Source of the DNA: JANQOH01 sp965200095
GTDB taxonomy: Bacteria; Pseudomonadota; Alphaproteobacteria; UBA7887
Direction: 5' to 3'
DNA length: 64,000 nucleotides
NCBI GenBank assembly: GCA_965200095.1
Contig: OZ241350.1
Location: 1,984,001-2,048,000, forward strand
This document shows, one piece after another, positions 49,818 through 56,558 of the stretch; the first letter of the stretch is position 1; every line of letters starts with the position of its first letter. Below the pieces are notes generated by a model. That model did no database searches, was not told the origin of the DNA, and saw only the letters and a list, made by a program, of their open reading frames with translations. The position numbers and the translations under genes are program-made.

Positions 49818-50743
49818 CCGACAGGGCGAACCGAAGGGTGGTCTGGTTCAACGGCGACTTCGTCCCCGAAGACGAGGCGCGGCTGCCGTTCCGCGACCGC
49901 GGCTTTCGTTACGGCGACGCCGTGTTCGATATGACGCGGACCTTCGGCGGGCGCATCTTCCGGCTTTCCGAGCATCTGGACAGGTTTTACCGGTCGCTGC
50001 GCTACGTCCGCATCGACCCGGGCCTCGACAAGGCGAAGATGACCGAGGTGACCGGGGAGACGCTGGCCCGCAACCTGCACTTGCTCGAAGAAGGCGAGGA
50101 TTACTGGGTCGGCCAGCGCGTCAGCCGCGGCGTCGATGTCCCCGGCGGCGACATCGCCGCCCATTCGGGGCCCAACGTCATCGTCGAGTGCACGCCGCTT
50201 CCCCTGCGTCCGCGCGCGCGGCTGTTCCGCGACGGCATCGACGTCATCGTCCCGTCGGTGCGCCGCACGCCCCCCGACGCGCTCAGCCCCAACGCCAAGA
50301 CGCACAACTATCTCAACCTCATCGTCGGCGACCTCGAGGTCAAGGCGCGCGACCCGGAAGCGTGGGCGGTGACGCTCGACGTCAACGGCAACCTTTGCGA
50401 GGGCATGGGCAGCAACGTCTTCATCGTGCGCGACGGCGCGCTGGTCACGCCGAAAGTGAAATACGTCCTGCCGGGGGTCAGCCGCCAGACCGCCATCGAC
50501 CTCGCCTCCGACGCGCGCATTCCCGTCATCGAGGACGATGTGAGCCTCTACGACGCTCACAACGCCGACGAGATGTTCCTCACTTCCACGAGCCTGTGTC
50601 TCTGCGGAGTGCGCAGCGTGAACGGGGCGCCCGTCGGCGACGGCAAACCGCCCGGACCGGTGACGCGACGGTTGATCGACGCCTACGTCGCGCTCGTCGA
50701 CTTCGACTTCGAGGCGCAGTACCTCTCGCGTCTCGACGGCTGA
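49814..50743 (+). CDS. class IV PLP aminotransferase (branched-chain / D-amino-acid type)
   Basis: ATG at 49814 (ATGA overlap with the ligase) gives 309 residues. VVWFNGDFVPEDEARLPFRDRGFRYGDAVFD is the family opening. The PLP Lys lies in LSPNAKTHNYLNLIVGDLE, and NLCEGMGSNVFIV and MFLTSTSLCLCGV bind the cofactor and substrate. The extended N-terminal RTFGGRIFRLSEHLDRFYRSL fits branched-chain aminotransferase-like proteins, but it is not close enough to ilvE to be certain. A second class IV enzyme in this window (dat) is distinct. Confidence 0.87.
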   Translation: MTDRANRRVVWFNGDFVPEDEARLPFRDRGFRYGDAVFDMTRTFGGRIFRLSEHLDRFYRSLRYVRIDPGLDKAKMTEVTGETLARNLHLLEEGEDYWVGQRVSRGVDVPGGDIAAHSGPNVIVECTPLPLRPRARLFRDGIDVIVPSVRRTPPDALSPNAKTHNYLNLIVGDLEVKARDPEAWAVTLDVNGNLCEGMGSNVFIVRDGALVTPKVKYVLPGVSRQTAIDLASDARIPVIEDDVSLYDAHNADEMFLTSTSLCLCGVRSVNGAPVGDGKPPGPVTRRLIDAYVALVDFDFEAQYLSRLDG

Positions 50744-50758
50744 GCCCGGGTCGGCCGC

Positions 50759-52852
50759 TCAGGCCGCCAGTATGGCGAGAAGCAGAATCGCCATGATGTT
50801 GGTTATCTTGATCATCGGGTTGACGGCCGGGCCGGCGGTGTCCTTGTAGGGGTCGCCCACGGTGTCGCCCGTCACCGCCGCCTTGTGCGCCTCCGACCCC
50901 TTGCCGCCGTGCTGGCCGTCCTCGATATATTTCTTCGCGTTGTCCCACGCGCCGCCGCCGGAAGTCATGGAGATCGCGACGAACAGACCGGTGACGATGG
51001 TTCCCAGCAGCATCGCCCCCACCGTGGTGAACGCCGCCGCCTGCCCCGCGAACAGGTCGACGAGGAAATAGACGACGACGGGCGCGAACACCGGCAGCAT
51101 CGACGGAACCACCATTTCCTTGATGGCGGATTTCGTCAGCAGGTCCACGGCGCGGCCGTATTCGGGCTTTGCCGTCCCCTCCATGATGCCGGGTATCTCC
51201 CTGAACTGGCGGCGGACCTCGACGACCACGGCGCCGCCCGCGCGGCCCACGGCCATCATGCCGAGGGCGCCGAACAGATAGGGCAACAGGCCGCCGACGA
51301 ACAGACCGACCACCACCCAGGGGTCCTGGAGGCGGAACTCCACCGCGACATCGGGGAAGTAATGGCGCAGGTCCTCGGTGTAGGCGGCGAAAAGCACGAG
51401 CGCCGCCAGCGCCGCCGAGCCGATGGCGTAACCCTTGGTCACCGCCTTGGTGGTGTTGCCGACCGCGTCGAGCGCATCGGTGGTCTTGCGGACGTCTTCC
51501 GGCAGGTCGGCCATTTCGGCGATGCCGCCGGCGTTGTCGGTCACCGGGCCGTAGGCGTCGAGCGCCACCACCATGCCGGCGAGCGCCAGCATGGTCGTCG
51601 CCGCGATGGCGAGGCCGAACAGGCCCGCCGCGGCGAAGGCGACGACGATACCGGCGGAAATCACCACGACCGGCAGCGCGCAGGCTTCCATCGACACGGC
51701 CAGACCCTGAATGATGTTGGTCGCATGACCCGTCTCCGACGCGCGCGCAACGCTGCGCACGGGGCGGAACGCTGTCGAAGTGTAGTATTCGGTGATCCAC
51801 ACCAGCAGGCCGGTCACCGCCAGCCCGACGAGAACGCAGACGTAGAGCGCGCCGCCGGAAACCGCGCGCTCGCCCGCCATATACACGGCGTCGAAACCGA
51901 CCCATGCGCCGACGATGACGGCGATGAACACGGCGGACAGCACCGCCGACCCCACAAGCCCCTTGTAGAGCGCCGCCATAACGTTGCTCCCGCCGCCGAG
52001 GCGAACCAGAAGGGCGCCTGCGACGGAAGCCAGAATGCAGGCGCCGCCGATGACGAGCGGGAGCTCCATCATCGCCGTCTGTTGTTCGCCGGTGAAGAAG
52101 ATGCCCGCGAGCAGCATCGTCGCCACCACGGTTACGGCATAGGTTTCGAACAGGTCGGCCGCCATGCCCGCGCAATCGCCCACATTGTCGCCGACATTGT
52201 CGGCGATCACCGCGGCGTTGCGCGGGTCGTCCTCGGGGATGCCGGCTTCGATCTTGCCGACCAGGTCGGCGCCGACATCGGCGCCCTTGGTGAAAATGCC
52301 GCCGCCGAGCCGCGCGAAGATGGAGATCAGCGACGCGCCGAAGGAAAGCGCGACGAGCGCCTCCAGCACGCCGCGCAGGGACTCCGGCGTGTCGACGCCG
52401 AGGACCGCGATCATCGCCGCGTAGTAGCCGGCAACGCCGAGCAGGCCGAGGCCGACCACCAGCAAGCCGGTGATCGCGCCCGACCGGAAGGCGATGGACA
52501 GCGCCGGCGCAAGGCCCCGGCGCGCCGCCTCCGCGGTGCGCAGATTGGCGCGCACGGACACGTTCATGCCGATATAGCCCGCAGCGCCCGAGAGCACGGC
52601 GCCGATCGCGAAACCGATGGCGACATGCGCCCCCAGCAAGCCCCAGAACAGGAGCGCCGCCGCCACGCCGACGCCGGCGATGGTCGAATACTGGCGGTTC
52701 AGATAGGCGCGCGCGCCCTCCTGGATGGCGGCGGCAATTTCGCGCATCCGCTCGTTCCCGCCGCTCGCCGCCATCACCCCGCGGACAGTGACGGCGCCGT
52801 ACAATACGGCGGCCGCGCCGCAGGCGAGCGCGAACACCAACGCATTCGACAT
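50759..52852 (-). CDS. hppA: membrane-bound proton-translocating pyrophosphatase, K+-independent type
   Basis: ATG at 52852 gives 697 residues with about 16 membrane helices. The active-site loops are visible: GGGIFTKGADVGADLVGKIEAGIPEDDPRN in overlapping parts (DxxxxxxxD and DDPRN), DNVGDNVGDCAGMAADLFETY, DNAGGIAEMADLPEDVR and the late DNAKKYIEDGQHGGKGSEAHKAAVTGDTVGDPYKDTAGPAVNPMI blocks. GNTTKA carries Lys where K+-dependent enzymes have Ala (GNTTAA), the known determinant of K+ independence. It pumps H+ using pyrophosphate at the inner membrane. Convergent with the aminotransferase gene. Confidence 0.96.
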   Translation of the reverse strand: MSNALVFALACGAAAVLYGAVTVRGVMAASGGNERMREIAAAIQEGARAYLNRQYSTIAGVGVAAALLFWGLLGAHVAIGFAIGAVLSGAAGYIGMNVSVRANLRTAEAARRGLAPALSIAFRSGAITGLLVVGLGLLGVAGYYAAMIAVLGVDTPESLRGVLEALVALSFGASLISIFARLGGGIFTKGADVGADLVGKIEAGIPEDDPRNAAVIADNVGDNVGDCAGMAADLFETYAVTVVATMLLAGIFFTGEQQTAMMELPLVIGGACILASVAGALLVRLGGGSNVMAALYKGLVGSAVLSAVFIAVIVGAWVGFDAVYMAGERAVSGGALYVCVLVGLAVTGLLVWITEYYTSTAFRPVRSVARASETGHATNIIQGLAVSMEACALPVVVISAGIVVAFAAAGLFGLAIAATTMLALAGMVVALDAYGPVTDNAGGIAEMADLPEDVRKTTDALDAVGNTTKAVTKGYAIGSAALAALVLFAAYTEDLRHYFPDVAVEFRLQDPWVVVGLFVGGLLPYLFGALGMMAVGRAGGAVVVEVRRQFREIPGIMEGTAKPEYGRAVDLLTKSAIKEMVVPSMLPVFAPVVVYFLVDLFAGQAAAFTTVGAMLLGTIVTGLFVAISMTSGGGAWDNAKKYIEDGQHGGKGSEAHKAAVTGDTVGDPYKDTAGPAVNPMIKITNIMAILLLAILAA

Positions 52853-53049
52853 GATGGAAACCCTGTGTGGAGATTGCAGAACAGGCTGCGGCGCGGCGTT
52901 CGCGCCCGCGTCGGACAGCGCGACCATGCCAGAACCCGCGCGCGAGGGCAATCCGGCAATGGCACCGGCGACGCGACCCGGAGTCCGCGTCGGGCTTCCG
53001 GGGTGGGAACCGGGCGCCGGCGATTACCGCGACGGGCTGTCGCGCGGCT

Positions 53050-53262
53050 TCACTCGGACCCGTCGCTCCTCCGTCCGGCGAAGCCTTCGAACAATCCTTC
53101 GAGACGGGCCATCCGTTCGCGAAGATCGGAGATGTTGTTTTGAAGCCCGGCGACATCCCGCGCCACATCGCGGCGCAGCTCATTCAGGCCGCGCGCGATA
53201 TACAGAATCATGCCGCCCAGCGCGATGCCGACGCCAAGGATGGCAATGACTTCCGGAGTCAT
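53050..53262 (-). CDS. small membrane-anchored coiled-coil protein (70 aa)
   Basis: ATG at 53262 follows CAGGGAGACGATCCC, a good ribosome site. The 70-residue product has one N-terminal membrane helix (VIAILGVGIALGGMILYIA) and a heptad-rich segment (LNELRRDVARDVAGLQNN, then ISDLRERMARLEGLFEGF). The layout recalls small proteins annotated near phage or toxin modules and generic single-span/coiled-coil proteins. A decayed second copy lies about 600 bases further along. Function unknown. Confidence 0.7.
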   Translation of the reverse strand: MTPEVIAILGVGIALGGMILYIARGLNELRRDVARDVAGLQNNISDLRERMARLEGLFEGFAGRRSDGSE

Positions 53263-54048
53263 GGGATCGTCTCCCTGGATGGTTCCGTTAGTACGTCCGT
53301 AACGCGCTCCGGAACCGAATTTACACCGACAGCGCCTGCTCCGCCACTCCTGAAAAGCACTTCTCATTGTAGACTGTAGCGGTGCGTCGCCATGTCCATG
53401 AGAATCGGGCGAAGTCTTGCCGCGGAGAACTGGTCTCGGTCATCCCCAAAGAGCGCCGGCGCCGTGGTAGCCGCGCGCGAATTTGCCCGCGCTCCCAAGG
53501 AGCAACGTCCATCGCCATAATGAGAATCTCTGACTTCCTGAACCTCCATGTCGGAAACCGGATCATGAAGGCGATCCAGCTGGCGTCGTGTCGGGCAGCG
53601 GAAAGCGGAACCCCGAACCGGGCGTCTGCGTTCGCCGTTCGGCTTCACTCCGACCCACCTGCCTACGTCCGGCAAAGCCCTCGAACAATCCTTCGAGACG
53701 GGCCATCTGTTCGCGAAGTTAGGCGATGTCCCGCGCTACGTCGCAGCGCAGTGCGTTATGGCCGCACGCGATATACAGAATCGTGCCCGTCGTTGCGACG
53801 CCAACGCCGCGGATAACCTCCCGAGTCACAGGGGCGCCTCCTCAAACAGCTTCAGCGACACATCTCATAGCACCATAGCACGTTGTGTGGCGAATTTCAC
53901 ACTGACACCGGAGCTCTCTCATCTTCTTGATGATCGTCTGTCGGCAAGCCCACGTCGCTTCGCGATCAGGATGCGTTGGAAAATCAGAAAACAATATGCT
54001 GTAGACCTCCAAGAAGGTGTGTGACTATATGTTGTAAGAGCTGCGGGT
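53263..54048. other. intergenic region with no intact gene, includes decayed duplicate
   Basis: Apart from the pseudogene at 53645-53829, this 786-base stretch shows no credible coding frame. Base composition shifts from GC-rich to AT-richer from about 53.3 kb, most clearly after 53.98 kb. Short similarities such as GAATTTACACCGACAG (about 53319-53334) and GAATTTCACACTGACA (about 53896-53911) lie upstream of the gene and its decayed copy in the same relative position, so the duplicated block probably includes the promoter region. Confidence 0.6.
53645..53829 (-). pseudogene. decayed duplicate of the 70-aa membrane/coiled-coil gene
   Basis: Nucleotide similarity to 53050-53262 is obvious by eye: the run TCGAACAATCCTTCGAGACGG in the functional copy and CTCGAACAATCCTTCGAGAC here, and GCGATATACAGAATC in both. 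On the minus strand a GTG replaces the ATG; the frame reads ILYIACGHNALRCDVARDIA, then a TAA stop, then LREQMARLEGLFEGFAGRR matching the parent C-terminus. Internal deletion and substitutions in the membrane helix are also visible. This is a tandem duplication in decay. Confidence 0.8.
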
Positions 54049-54076
54049 TTGACAGCAGCGGACGAACCGCTACTAT
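54049..54076 (+). promoter_or_regulatory. strong sigma70-type promoter upstream of the HTH-GIY-YIG gene
   Basis: Perfect TTGACA (54049-54054), 16-base spacer, TACTAT (54071-54076). It is among the best promoter matches in the window and sits 54 bases before the gene's ATG. The predicted start site (about 54083) falls within a 10-base tandem repeat, a good place for an autoregulatory operator. Confidence 0.65.
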
Positions 54077-54079
54077 CCT

Positions 54080-54099
54080 GTCAGTGTACGTCAGTGTGC
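54080..54099 (+). repeat. 10-base tandem direct repeat at the predicted transcription start, candidate operator
   Basis: GTCAGTGTAC (54080-54089) followed directly by GTCAGTGTGC (54090-54099), 9 of 10 identical and phased at about one helical turn. It overlaps the likely start site of the HTH-GIY-YIG gene, whose product has a Cro/CI-type HTH, so binding by its own product is plausible. Confidence 0.5.
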
Positions 54100-54130
54100 A
54101 CCATTTGCTAATTTGGAAAGGAGGTGTGAG

Positions 54131-54646
54131 ATGGCAATTTCCGGTGAGAGGCTTAAGAAAGCACTGAAGCGTAAGGGAATGACGCAGTCTTCTCTTGCGA
54201 GGGAAATCGACGTTACTCCCCCCGCCGTGGCGTGCTGGATAAGCAATGGCGTCCCTAGTGGCCGCGTCAAGCAAATTGAAGGATTAGTCGGATCGCTTAG
54301 TAAGGGTGTATCGGAATCCCAGGGAGGGACGAAAGCAGACAGCCCGATTGGCGCCTCGGATGAACATAAAATCCCACTCAAAAAGAAAGCGCGAAAAAAT
54401 TTGAGCGAAATGCCGGGGATTTACTTCCTGTGCGATCGAAACGGACAGCCGTTGTACGTTGGCCAATCGAGCGATATCCTTAAAAGAATAAGAAATCATA
54501 GCAGTCAAAAATGTTGGTATAAACAGGGAGTAAAGGTCGTAAGGTATATCGAAATCCCTGACGAAAATTTGAGAAAGCAGCTTGAGCCTATGCTGATATA
54601 TTTATTCAATCCGCCATTCAACAAGGACCATGTGCGGGAGGATTAG
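54131..54646 (+). CDS. HTH (XRE/Cro-CI) and GIY-YIG nuclease domain fusion protein
   Basis: ATG at 54131 follows AAGGAGGTGTGAG, a near-perfect ribosome site; the product is 171 residues. Residues 5-56 are a Cro/CI-type HTH (GERLKKALKRKGMTQSSLAR, VTPPAVACWISNG). A basic linker (KKKARKN) leads to a GIY-YIG nuclease domain at 94-166: GIY at 96-98, YVGQS at 109-113, Arg119/Arg121, Glu152 and the closing LFNPPFN with Asn160/164, so the catalytic set appears complete. Base composition and codon use (AT-richer, with AAA, ATA and TTA codons) differ from all neighbours, indicating recent acquisition. Could be a self-regulated nuclease of a defence, mobile or selfish element. Confidence 0.85.
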   Translation: MAISGERLKKALKRKGMTQSSLAREIDVTPPAVACWISNGVPSGRVKQIEGLVGSLSKGVSESQGGTKADSPIGASDEHKIPLKKKARKNLSEMPGIYFLCDRNGQPLYVGQSSDILKRIRNHSSQKCWYKQGVKVVRYIEIPDENLRKQLEPMLIYLFNPPFNKDHVRED

Positions 54647-54697
54647 CGAAATTCTTGCTCCGAATTGGCGTTCGCTAGGCCTCGCGCACTTGCGAGT

Positions 54698-54726
54698 TTG
54701 ACCACGCTGCTCCAGCTGCCTATCCT
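54698..54726 (+). promoter_or_regulatory. probable promoter of the quinoprotein relay pair
   Basis: TTGACC (54698-54703), 17-base spacer, TATCCT (54721-54726), 57 bases before the ATG of the SoxYZ-like carrier gene. It lies in the 137-base gap after the HTH-GIY-YIG stop, where composition returns to GC-rich. Confidence 0.45.
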
Positions 54727-54783
54727 CGCGCTCCATCGGTTGCGGACGGAAACGCTGGCGAAAAGCGAAGGGGAGACGGGACC

Positions 54784-55581
54784 ATGCCGGGAACACCCTT
54801 GCGGACGGCGCAGGCGACGGCGTTCGCCGCCCTGCTCATGGCGGCGCCGGGCGCTGTCCCGCCGGCGGGAGCGGACTCGCCCGCAGATCCGCTGGCGACG
54901 CCGGCATGGGACGATGTGCGCGACGAATTTTTCGGCGCCGACCCGCTGGTGTTCGACGACACGGTCGAGCTCACCATGCCGACCGATGTCGAAAACGGTT
55001 TCGACGTGCCCCTTGCGGTGCAGCTGTCGCCCGCGCTGGGCGACGCGGTCGAACTGCTCGTCATCGCCGAAAACAACCCTATCCGCCATGTCGCGCGGCT
55101 GATCCCGCACCGCCCGCTTCAGGCGGTGGGCCTCAAGATCCGCCTCGAGACGTCGGGCGCCGTGCGCGCCGCCGCGCTCGACCGAGAGGGCGTCTGGCAT
55201 GTCGGGTCGGCGTGGGTCGAGGTTCTCACCCCCGGGGGCTGCTCGTCGCCGACGCCGCTCGACGGCGACGGCCCGTCCGGCCGCATCGGCGAGATCGCCG
55301 TGCGCACCTTCGACCGCGAGGACGGCGCGAGCCGCCTGAAGTTCCGTATCGTTCACCCTATGGATACGGGCTTCGCCACCACCGCTGCAGGCGAAACGAT
55401 CCCCGCCTGGTTCGTCGAAACCATCGAAATCTCGGACGAGCGCGGGACCGTTCTCGAACTCATCACCCGCGCCGCCATGGCGCCCGACCCGATCTTCACC
55501 GTCGACCTCCCCGAGCTGCGCCCGAACCTGCATATCGGCGCGCGCGACAGCGAGGGGCTGGAATTCGAGACGTTTCGCTGA
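54784..55581 (+). CDS. quinoprotein dehydrogenase-associated SoxYZ-like carrier protein
   Basis: ATG follows AGGGGAGACGGGACC. The 265-residue protein has a signal peptide (residues 1-30), then a SoxY-like half with ENGFDVPLAVQLSPALGD, AENNPIRHVARL and EVLTPGGCSSPTP (the Cys of the GGCG-like carrier motif). A SoxZ-like half follows (FRIVHPMDTGF, IPAWFVETIEIS, DPIFTVDLPE). This two-part architecture next to a metallohydrolase matches the family found beside PQQ-dependent dehydrogenases (TIGR04557 description). It is a periplasmic carrier of unknown cargo. Coupled by TGATG to the next gene. Confidence 0.88.
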   Translation: MPGTPLRTAQATAFAALLMAAPGAVPPAGADSPADPLATPAWDDVRDEFFGADPLVFDDTVELTMPTDVENGFDVPLAVQLSPALGDAVELLVIAENNPIRHVARLIPHRPLQAVGLKIRLETSGAVRAAALDREGVWHVGSAWVEVLTPGGCSSPTPLDGDGPSGRIGEIAVRTFDREDGASRLKFRIVHPMDTGFATTAAGETIPAWFVETIEISDERGTVLELITRAAMAPDPIFTVDLPELRPNLHIGARDSEGLEFETFR

Positions 55582-56531
55582 TGCGGCTCCGGTTCGCGGC
55601 GGCGCTTGCGCTCGCGATCCTTCCCCGCGCCGCCGGCGGCGACGATTACCGCCTCGAAGCCGAGGAGATCGCGCCCGGAGTCCATGTCTTCTGGGGCTCG
55701 CAGGAAGGTTATCTCTCCAGCAATGGCGGGAACATCGTCAATACCGGCTTCATCGTCGGAGAGCGCGCCGTTCTCGCCATCGACACCGGGCCGACCCGCC
55801 TCTATGCCGAGCAGATGATCGCCGCCATCGGGCGCGTCACCGACAAACCCGTCCGCACGGCGATCGTCACCCATCATCACCCCGACCATTCGTTCGGCGT
55901 CAAACCGTTCAAGCGCGCGAACGCCCGCGTCCTCATGCACCGCGCCGCCTGGGCGCTGCTCGAGCGCGACGGCCCCGCATTGCTGCAATTCATGCAGATG
56001 CTGCTCGCAGACCGATGGACCTCCGGCACCGAGCCGTCGAGACCTTCCGGGTGGCTGGGGCGCGAGAAGACCTTCGATCTCGGCGGTCGGCGGGTCCGCG
56101 TCATTCCGCTCGCCGGCGGCCACACGCCCGGCGATGTCGTGGTTTTCGACGAAGCCACGGGCACGCTGTTCGCGGGCGATCTGGTGTTCCACGGGCGCGC
56201 GCCCTCGGTTCCGCACGCCGATATTCCCACCTGGCTTTCGCATCTCGACGCACTCGAGGCGATGGCGTGGCGACGCCTCGTCCCCGGCCACGGGCCGCTC
56301 GTCACCGCACGCCCGGAACTTGCGGAAATGCGCGACTATCTCACCTTCGTCGAGCGCGTCGCGCGCGACTCGGCGGCCGAGGGGCGGATGCTGGCGGAAA
56401 CCCTGGAAGCCGAGATCCCCGAACGTTTCCGCGGCCTCGCCGGGCTCCAGACCGAGTTCGCCCGCTCCATGAACACTCTTTTCCGCAAATTCGAGGGCGA
56501 GCAATTCGACGCCTCGCTGGCGGTGAACTGA
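55581..56531 (+). CDS. quinoprotein relay system zinc metallohydrolase (MBL fold)
   Basis: ATG at 55581 overlaps the carrier stop (TGATG). The 316-residue protein has a signal peptide (ALALAILPRAAGG), then a metallo-beta-lactamase fold. The motif THHHPDHSFG (HxHxDH), the third His in LAGGHTPGDVVV, the bridging Asp in LFAGDLVFHG and a late PGHGPLV His complete the site. Secretion and pairing with the SoxYZ-like carrier identify the quinoprotein-relay group (TIGR04558/04559 type) rather than glyoxalase II. Probable role: releasing or processing the carrier-bound substrate during PQQ-dependent oxidation (inference). No PQQ dehydrogenase is adjacent. Confidence 0.87.
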   Translation: MRLRFAAALALAILPRAAGGDDYRLEAEEIAPGVHVFWGSQEGYLSSNGGNIVNTGFIVGERAVLAIDTGPTRLYAEQMIAAIGRVTDKPVRTAIVTHHHPDHSFGVKPFKRANARVLMHRAAWALLERDGPALLQFMQMLLADRWTSGTEPSRPSGWLGREKTFDLGGRRVRVIPLAGGHTPGDVVVFDEATGTLFAGDLVFHGRAPSVPHADIPTWLSHLDALEAMAWRRLVPGHGPLVTARPELAEMRDYLTFVERVARDSAAEGRMLAETLEAEIPERFRGLAGLQTEFARSMNTLFRKFEGEQFDASLAVN

Positions 56532-56558
56532 CGACGGACCGGCAGCGACCGTTCGCCG

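Noticed and set aside
50885..53143. Long plus-strand open frame opposite hppA
   Set aside because: Translation is His/Arg/Asp-rich and lacks any hydrophobic or domain pattern, whereas hppA on the other strand is unambiguous.
53382..53816. Plus-strand open frame in the decayed island
   Set aside because: Arg/Ser-rich translation, no ribosome site, and it runs antisense through the decayed duplicate.
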